A stretch of 10,721 bases of DNA from an uncultured Alphaproteobacteria bacterium (GTDB lineage: Bacteria; Pseudomonadota; Alphaproteobacteria; Rhizobiales; Hyphomicrobiaceae): positions 1-10,721 of the forward strand of contig CALFEM010000564.1 in NCBI GenBank assembly GCA_937950105.1, in the 5' to 3' direction. The notes beneath the pieces are model-generated. The model had not been told where the DNA came from, ran no database searches, and was given only the letters and a program-made list of their open reading frames with translations. Numbering within the stretch: position 1 is the stretch's first letter; each line of letters starts with the position of its first letter. Of this stretch, positions 7,093 through 10,721 are shown piece by piece. The position numbers were made by a program, and so were the translations under genes.

Positions 7093-7163
7093 TCAGTCGC
7101 GATGCCGAAAGCCGGGGAGAGGCGCACCGCCCAGCCAGGCGGCGTCTCCGGTGGAGCGACAGA
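7093..7163 (+). promoter_or_regulatory. Possible folded 5' leader of peptide gene 2
   Basis: Nested complementary segments occur between motif copy 2 and the gene. GTCGC (7096-7100) pairs with GCGAC (7156-7160), CC plus GGAGA (7112-7120) with TCTCC plus GG (7145-7151), and CCGCC (7127-7131) with GGCGG (7138-7142) around a 6-base loop. GC-rich sequence gives such stems often, so this is tentative. It matches no riboswitch I know. Confidence 0.3.
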
Positions 7164-7189
7164 CCGTTCCGCAATGCGGACCGTTACGC
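7162..7189 (+). repeat. Two 11-bp direct repeats before peptide gene 2
   Basis: GACCGTTCCGC (7162-7172) and GACCGTTACGC (7179-7189) match at 10 of 11 bases with a 17-bp period. They lie just upstream of the ribosome site (AAAGGA, 7197-7202) of the second peptide gene. Role unknown. Confidence 0.4.
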
Positions 7190-7211
7190 CAACCCGAAAG
7201 GATACGCACAG

Positions 7212-7484
7212 ATGAAACGGATCACCTCTTTCCTCTCTGTCACCGGCATCGCGCTGGCGGCGAGCCTCGCGCTCGCGCCCATCGCCTCGACGCCCGCCGC
7301 AGCGGCTCCCGCTTCGACCGCCGATATGATGCGTGCGCTGCAGAGCCAGTCCACGGCTGCGACCGAGCAGGTGCACTGGCGCAAGCGTCACTGGCATCGC
7401 CGCCACTGCGGCTGGACGCGCTCGTGCTGGCGCGGCCGCTGGGGCCGCCTGCATTGCCGCCCGGTCTATCGCTGCTGGCGGTAA
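7212..7484 (+). CDS. Exported cationic Cys/Trp/Arg-rich peptide, 90 aa (pair member 2)
   Basis: A Sec-type signal covers about residues 1-32 (MKRITSFLSVTGIALAASLAL, likely cleavage near PAAA). A short neutral spacer (33-53) is followed by a dense basic tail. The tail holds C66, C72, C82 and C88, spaced C-X5-C-X9-C-X5-C, with six Trp (56, 61, 68, 73, 77, 89), five His and many Arg. Compared with the 63-aa peptide upstream, the framework differs by one residue in the middle loop. Both loops carry RG...WG, and both have Val three residues after the third Cys. The two are therefore probably paralogues. The ATG at 7212 is 9 bases after AAAGGA, and a terminator follows. Similar short exported basic proteins occur in Bradyrhizobium-like genomes as hypothetical proteins, from memory. 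Function unknown; envelope binding, metal binding or antimicrobial action are guesses. Confidence 0.8.
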   Translation: MKRITSFLSVTGIALAASLALAPIASTPAAAAPASTADMMRALQSQSTAATEQVHWRKRHWHRRHCGWTRSCWRGRWGRLHCRPVYRCWR

Positions 7485-7546
7485 GTGATTTCGTGATCTG
7501 CAACCGCTTGCCCGTGGCTCATCGCGCGGGCGGCGGGGTGTAGCTG

Positions 7547-7587
7547 GAGCCGGTGCGTGGGCCGATCACGCGCCGGCTCTCTCTTTT
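7547..7587 (+). terminator. Rho-independent terminator after peptide gene 2
   Basis: GAGCCGG-T-GCGTG (7547-7559) pairs with CACGC-G-CCGGCTC (7567-7579), 13 positions including one U-G, around a 7-base loop, followed by TCTCTTTT. The left side has no A-run, so it is expected to act on plus-strand transcripts rather than on the convergent bolA transcript. Confidence 0.85.
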
Positions 7588-7632
7588 GCAGGGGGCTTGC
7601 ATGACTTCGATGGCGCGAGATCCGGCGTTCCA

Positions 7633-7908
7633 TCAGTCCAGCGGCTCGCCGGGGGCGATCGTCTTCAGCGCCAGGGCATGCACGCGCTCTTGCAGCTCGT
7701 CGGCGAGCAGGTCGTTGACCATGCGATGACGTTCGACACGTGACTTGCCGGCGAAGCCGGGCGCGACGATCACGATGCGGAAGTGGCTCTCGCCGGTTCC
7801 GGGCGAGGAGCGGTGGCCCGCGTGCAGTTCCGACTCGTTGATGATGTCGAGCCGGGTCGGCTCCAGGCCGATCATGAGCTTTTCGCGCATGCGGGATTCT
7901 GCGGACAT
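7633..7908 (-). CDS. bolA: BolA family protein
   Basis: BolA proteins are small cytoplasmic proteins that pair with monothiol glutaredoxins and [2Fe-2S] clusters, and are tied to iron handling and stress or morphology control. The 91 aa carry the typical alphaproteobacterial features: a GTGESHFRIVIV strand (37-48), FAGKSRVERHRMVNDLL (52-68) with the RHRMVN helix-turn, and HAL (77-79) with the conserved C-terminal His H77. The start ATG at 7908 has AGAGG 7 bases upstream. It converges with peptide gene 2 and diverges from the J-domain gene. The bolA-J domain-cobS neighbourhood is, from memory, conserved in Hyphomicrobiales. The symbol is used in the family sense; the exact BolA subtype was not resolved. 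Confidence 0.92.
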   Translation of the reverse strand: MSAESRMREKLMIGLEPTRLDIINESELHAGHRSSPGTGESHFRIVIVAPGFAGKSRVERHRMVNDLLADELQERVHALALKTIAPGEPLD

Positions 7909-8051
7909 TAACGAACCTCTCGTATTGCTGGTGCCGGTCTGACGTCGGCCGCCGGCCGCAGAGACCCCGTTGCATCACTCGCCAACGGGATGACAACCGG
8001 CCATCCGTCCGGCTTGTTTTGGCCGCCGCCGCCCCCCATACTCAGCGCCCC
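7909..8051. promoter_or_regulatory. Divergent bolA / J-domain intergenic region with dyads
   Basis: A perfect 7-bp inverted repeat, CCCGTTG (7966-7972) and CAACGGG (7983-7989) with a 10-base spacer, lies near the middle. A second, imperfect dyad follows (ACAACCGG, then CCGGCTTGT, about 7993-8018). A possible plus-strand promoter is TTGTTT (8014-8019), 17 bases, CATACT (8037-8042). It would start transcription at or next to the J-domain ATG. Confidence 0.35.
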
Positions 8052-8678
8052 ATGAAACTGAACTCGAAATACTTCGACAGCATCCGGGTCGCGCCCCGCC
8101 GGGAACGCGAGCAGCGTGAGCGTGGACATCGCGATCACCTGCCGGAATGTCAATGGAAAGGCTGTCCAGAGAAGGCGGAGCACCGCGCGCCCAAGGGTCG
8201 CGGACGCGAGGGAGAGTATTTCCAGTTCTGCCTGGAGCATGTGCGAAGCTACAACGCCACCTACAACTATTTCGACGGCATGTCGGACGGGGACGTCGCC
8301 CGCTTCATCAAGGATGCCGTCACCGGGCATCGCCCGACGTGGAAAATGGGCATCAATCCGGAAGCGCCCGGGGTCCGTAACGGGCGGGAGGGAAATGCCG
8401 CAGGGCCGGTCCACGACCCGCACGAGTTCATGGCCAAGCGCGCCGCCGCCCGGCGCACGCCGGGGGAGACCCGCCGCCAGCTGAAGCCGCTCGAACGCAA
8501 GGCGCTGGTGACGCTCGACCTCAAGGTGGAGGCCTCCAAGGAGGACATCAAGACGCGCTTCAAGGACCTGGTGAAGCTGCACCATCCGGACGCCAACGGC
8601 GGCGACAAGCGCTCGGAGGAAAAGTTGCGTGAGATCATCCAAGCCTATAACTATCTGAAGCAAGCTGGACTGGTCTGA
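8052..8678 (+). CDS. J-domain (DnaJ-like) protein, 208 aa
   Basis: This is a C-terminal J-domain co-chaperone, expected to stimulate an Hsp70 (DnaK) ATPase. It is not DnaJ itself, since the Gly/Phe region and zinc-finger repeats are absent. The J domain covers about 152-206 with the essential HPD at 178-180 ([13 protein letters not shown]). The N-terminal part (1-130) begins [13 protein letters not shown] and has C33-X4-C38 and C60-X2-H63, a possible metal site. An acidic/aromatic stretch, [15 protein letters not shown], lies near 71-85. The start at 8052 is chosen because the N-terminus fits relatives I recall (MKL.S..FD.IRV). The frame is open further up to a TTG at 8019. No Shine-Dalgarno precedes 8052, which is unusual. 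It sits 107 bases before cobS on the same strand, a neighbourhood I remember from other Hyphomicrobiales, but a functional link is unproven. Confidence 0.88.
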   Translation: MKLNSKYFDSIRVAPRREREQRERGHRDHLPECQWKGCPEKAEHRAPKGRGREGEYFQFCLEHVRSYNATYNYFDGMSDGDVARFIKDAVTGHRPTWKMGINPEAPGVRNGREGNAAGPVHDPHEFMAKRAAARRTPGETRRQLKPLERKALVTLDLKVEASKEDIKTRFKDLVKLHHPDANGGDKRSEEKLREIIQAYNYLKQAGLV

Positions 8679-8785
8679 GCGGCGCTTGCGCGTCCTCCTT
8701 CTTGGCGTCATTCGACGACCGCCGATCATCGCCCGCGCGGAAAGCGGCGGGTGCGGCGCAACACAATTTCCGGAACGAAAAAAAG

Positions 8786-9790
8786 ATGCGTGAGCAGGTA
8801 GCAGCCGTCGGAGCCAAGGCGACGCCCGGCCTTCCCGACATGAAGGTTTCCGTCCGTCAGGTGTTCGGGATCGACAGCGATCTCGAGGTGCCAGCCTACT
8901 CGAAGGCCGACGAGCACGTGCCCGACCTCGATGCGGACTACCTGTTCAACCGGGACGTGACGCTCGCCATCCTGGCCGGCTTCAAGCACAACCGCCGTGT
9001 CATGGTGCAGGGTTATCACGGCACCGGCAAGTCGACGCACATCGAACAGGTGGCGGCGCGCCTCAACTGGCCGTGCATCCGCGTCAACCTCGACAGCCAC
9101 GTCTCGCGCATCGATCTCGTCGGCAAGGACGCGATCGTGCTGAAGGACGGCAAGCAGGTGACGGAATTCCGCGAGGGCATCCTGCCGTACTGCCTGCAGA
9201 GCAACACGGCACTCGTCTTCGACGAGTACGATGCCGGCCGTCCGGATGTGATGTTCGTGATCCAGCGCGTGCTCGAGGTTTCGGGCAAGCTGACGCTGCT
9301 CGACCAGTCGAAGGTGATCCGCCCGCATCCGGCGTTCCGCCTGTTCGCGACCACCAACACCATCGGCCTCGGCGACACCAGCGGCCTCTATCACGGTACC
9401 CAGCAGATCAACCAGGGCCAGATGGACCGCTGGTCGATCGTCGCCACGCTCAACTACCTGCCGCACGATGACGAGGTGAAGATCGTCCTGTCCAAGGCCA
9501 AGAGCTGGAACAAGAACGAGGGCAAGCGCAAGGTCGTCGCCAACATGGTGCGCGTCGCCGACATGACGCGGCAGGCGTTCATCAATGGCGACATCTCGAC
9601 CGTGATGAGCCCGCGCACGGTGATGACGTGGGCCGAGAACGCCGAGATCTTCGGTGACGTCGGTTTCGCCTTCCGCCTGACGTTCCTGAACAAGTGCGAC
9701 GAGCTGGAGCGGCCGCTGGTGGCGGAGTTCTACCAGCGCTCGTTCGGCGAGGAGCTGCCCGAGAGCACCGCCAACGTGGCGCTGAGCTGA
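8786..9790 (+). CDS. cobS: Cobaltochelatase subunit CobS (AAA+ ATPase)
   Basis: CobS is the AAA+ motor that works with CobT and CobN to insert cobalt into hydrogenobyrinate a,c-diamide in aerobic cobalamin synthesis, in the cytoplasm. The 334 aa match the usual length of about 330. The N-terminal [20 protein letters not shown] (21-40) is the CobS signature. Walker A is GYHGTGKS (76-83), Walker B LVFDEYD (143-149) and sensor 1 FATTN (187-191). [16 protein letters not shown] (211-226) is also characteristic. The start ATG at 8786 follows GGAA (8772-8775) and gives the right length; a TTG at 8702 would add 28 atypical residues. The 107 bases before it show no cobalamin riboswitch. The next gene, 31 bases on, is not the expected cobT but a Uma2-family gene. 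Confidence 0.96.
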   Translation: MREQVAAVGAKATPGLPDMKVSVRQVFGIDSDLEVPAYSKADEHVPDLDADYLFNRDVTLAILAGFKHNRRVMVQGYHGTGKSTHIEQVAARLNWPCIRVNLDSHVSRIDLVGKDAIVLKDGKQVTEFREGILPYCLQSNTALVFDEYDAGRPDVMFVIQRVLEVSGKLTLLDQSKVIRPHPAFRLFATTNTIGLGDTSGLYHGTQQINQGQMDRWSIVATLNYLPHDDEVKIVLSKAKSWNKNEGKRKVVANMVRVADMTRQAFINGDISTVMSPRTVMTWAENAEIFGDVGFAFRLTFLNKCDELERPLVAEFYQRSFGEELPESTANVALS

Positions 9791-9821
9791 GGTTCTTGAT
9801 CGGAGTGCGAGGAGCCCTCCA

Positions 9822-10388
9822 ATGTCGACGGCGAAAACATCGAGTGGCGATCTGCCGACCGGCTTGACGGTCGACGAATATCTGGCGTGGGCCGATACGC
9901 AGGAAGGCCGCTTCGAACTTTTGTGCGGAGAGGTCTTTGCGATGTCGCCGCAACGCGCTCGGCACGCGAAGACGAAGTTTGCCTTGCAGTTGGCGCTCGT
10001 GCGCGCCATCGAGGCGGCTGGCCTACCCTGCCACATGCTGCCAGACGGCATGACTGTCCGTGCCATGGAGGATACCGCCTTCGAGCCGGATAGCCTCGTC
10101 TATTGCGGCGACGAGGTCGATCCGGACAGCGTCGAAATCGCGGAACCGATCATCGTGGTCGAGGTCGTGTCGCCATCGACTCGGAAGATTGACACCTCGC
10201 GCAAGCTCGACGGCTATTTCAGCGTTGCGAGTGTCCATCACTATCTGATCGTCGATCCGGTACGCCGCCGCATCGTGCATCACCAGCGGCAATCGGGGGT
10301 CAGGATTCTGACGAGCCTGTACGCATCCGGCAGCATCCGCCTCGACCCGCCGGGTCTCGAACTCGACGTCGAGCGGTGCTTCGCGTGA
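9822..10388 (+). CDS. Uma2-family PD-(D/E)XK nuclease-like protein
   Basis: The 188-aa protein belongs to the Uma2 (DUF820) family, which has a restriction-endonuclease-like fold and no settled biological role. The family pattern is visible: LTVDEYLAW (15-23), FELLCGEVFAMSP (31-43) with E32, EPDSLVYC (88-95) with D90, the core strand IIVVEVVSPSTRK (110-122) with E114, K128, then GYFSVASVHHYLIVDP (131-146). The acidic core seems intact. The start ATG at 9822 has GGAG at 9811-9814, 7 bases upstream. It begins 31 bases after cobS with no terminator between, so it may be read from the cobS transcript. Its first 80 codons have more A/T third bases than cobS (about 20 versus 13 per 80 by eye), a mild hint of transfer. 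Uma2 genes are typically multicopy in their hosts. Confidence 0.88.
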   Translation: MSTAKTSSGDLPTGLTVDEYLAWADTQEGRFELLCGEVFAMSPQRARHAKTKFALQLALVRAIEAAGLPCHMLPDGMTVRAMEDTAFEPDSLVYCGDEVDPDSVEIAEPIIVVEVVSPSTRKIDTSRKLDGYFSVASVHHYLIVDPVRRRIVHHQRQSGVRILTSLYASGSIRLDPPGLELDVERCFA

Positions 10389-10526
10389 ACGAGTCGGTCG
10401 ACCAAAACCCCCCCCTTCGCAACGCACCCCGTATCATGCCAGTCGCCGTATCGGTGGGCTGTTGGGGGAGGGGGGCGTTTCCGGTATAGTCGAGATGACG
10501 CCCCAGTAACTCCATTAGGCTCAGCG
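10389..10526. other. Uma2-DUF29 intergenic region with C-tract and G-tract
   Basis: A run of eight C (10408-10415) and GGGGGAGGGGGG (10464-10475) are complementary and could form a weak hairpin, with CGTTT after the G-tract. This might serve as a poor terminator for the Uma2 gene. The tracts are outside any gene, so length change would not shift a reading frame. Confidence 0.35.
10462..10490 (+). promoter_or_regulatory. Promoter candidate for the DUF29 gene
   Basis: TTGGGG (10462-10467), a 17-base spacer and TATAGT (10485-10490), a strong -10 match, give a standard sigma-70 layout with a start near 10497, about 30 bases before the ATG. The -35 overlaps the G-tract. Confidence 0.5.
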
Positions 10527-10721
10527 ATGGCACGCCAAGTCGTCAAACAGCCGCCGGAAGCCCCGGCGCGCACGCGCTACGAGGACGATCTGTATTCCTG
10601 GGTTCAGGAGCAGGTCGAACTGCTGCGCGCGGGACGACTCGGCGAGATCGACGCCAACAATATCGCCGAGGAACTTTCGGACGTGGGGAACGAGCAACTC
10701 GACAAGCTGGAGAGCGCTCTC
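10527..10721 (+). CDS. DUF29 family protein, 5' part only
   Basis: The first 65 codons are present and the frame runs open off the window. The sequence shows the DUF29 N-terminus: YEDDLYSWVQEQVELLRAG (18-36), then EIDANNIAEELSDVGNEQ (40-57), matching the family pattern of an aromatic/acidic start, W.QEQ..LLR.G, and the D..NIAEE helix. Residues 1-17 are a basic, Pro-rich leader. DUF29 proteins are short, helical and of unknown function, common in large bacterial genomes together with Uma2 genes. The start ATG at 10527 has only a weak Shine-Dalgarno (TAGG at 10516-10519), but it is well placed behind a TATAGT -10. About half of a typical family member is missing. Confidence 0.85.
   Translation, partial: MARQVVKQPPEAPARTRYEDDLYSWVQEQVELLRAGRLGEIDANNIAEELSDVGNEQLDKLESAL

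Noticed and set aside
6665..7543. 292-aa plus frame spanning both peptide genes
   Set aside because: It uses a different frame from both peptides, crosses a strong terminator and lacks any domain; the two short frames have signal peptides and ribosome sites.
8019..8051. TTG start adding 11 residues to the J-domain protein
   Set aside because: No ribosome site, and the N-terminus from ATG 8052 fits relatives better.
8702..8785. TTG start adding 28 residues to CobS
   Set aside because: ATG 8786 gives the family length and has GGAA upstream; the extra residues do not resemble CobS.
8679..8785. Cobalamin riboswitch before cobS
   Set aside because: The 107-base gap is too short and I see no B12-box-like sequence.
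8726..10066. 446-aa open frame on the minus strand opposite cobS
   Set aside because: Antisense to an intact cobS with all AAA+ motifs; composition is that of a shadow frame.
10408..10415. Run of eight C as a phase-variation tract
   Set aside because: It lies after the Uma2 stop codon and outside the DUF29 gene, so slippage would not change either protein.

Overview
The window is a contig end from a GC-rich alphaproteobacterium, most likely a member of the Hyphomicrobiales (Rhizobiales). This rests on strong G/C bias at third codon positions and on gene content and order that I recognise from that group: xerD, an exported protein, a tiny one-helix protein, then divergent aroK-aroB, a CNNM/CorC protein, bolA, a J-domain protein and cobS. 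No species can be named from the sequence alone.

Layout: bases 1-47 are not genomic. They match the Illumina TruSeq index adapter, and xerD is cut exactly at that junction. Minus strand, read from 3072 down to 48: a 48-residue membrane peptide, a 656-residue exported helical protein and XerD (partial), probably one transcription unit. Plus strand: aroK and aroB (shikimate pathway steps, 61 bases apart), then a 431-residue HlyC/CorC-type membrane protein that appears to have its own promoter. From 6539 to 7632 lie two short genes for exported, highly cationic peptides. Each ends in a four-cysteine framework (C-X5-C-X8/9-C-X5-C), each has a terminator, and each is preceded by a copy of the same 20-bp motif. 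bolA follows on the minus strand, divergent from a J-domain gene, then cobS (cobaltochelatase AAA+ subunit). The right end holds a Uma2-family nuclease-like gene and the start of a DUF29 gene.

How the genes relate: aroK and aroB serve aromatic amino acid synthesis, cobS serves aerobic cobalamin synthesis, and xerD serves chromosome dimer resolution. These are conserved housekeeping genes. The accessory material is the peptide pair (6539-7587) and the Uma2/DUF29 pair (9822 to the end), which lies where cobT often follows cobS.

The strongest candidate for something undescribed is the peptide pair. The two are apparently paralogous cationic Cys/His/Trp-rich secreted peptides, controlled separately through a shared TTCA-N7-TTCATGTCG element. 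I see no CRISPR array, rRNA, tRNA, insertion sequence or phage gene.
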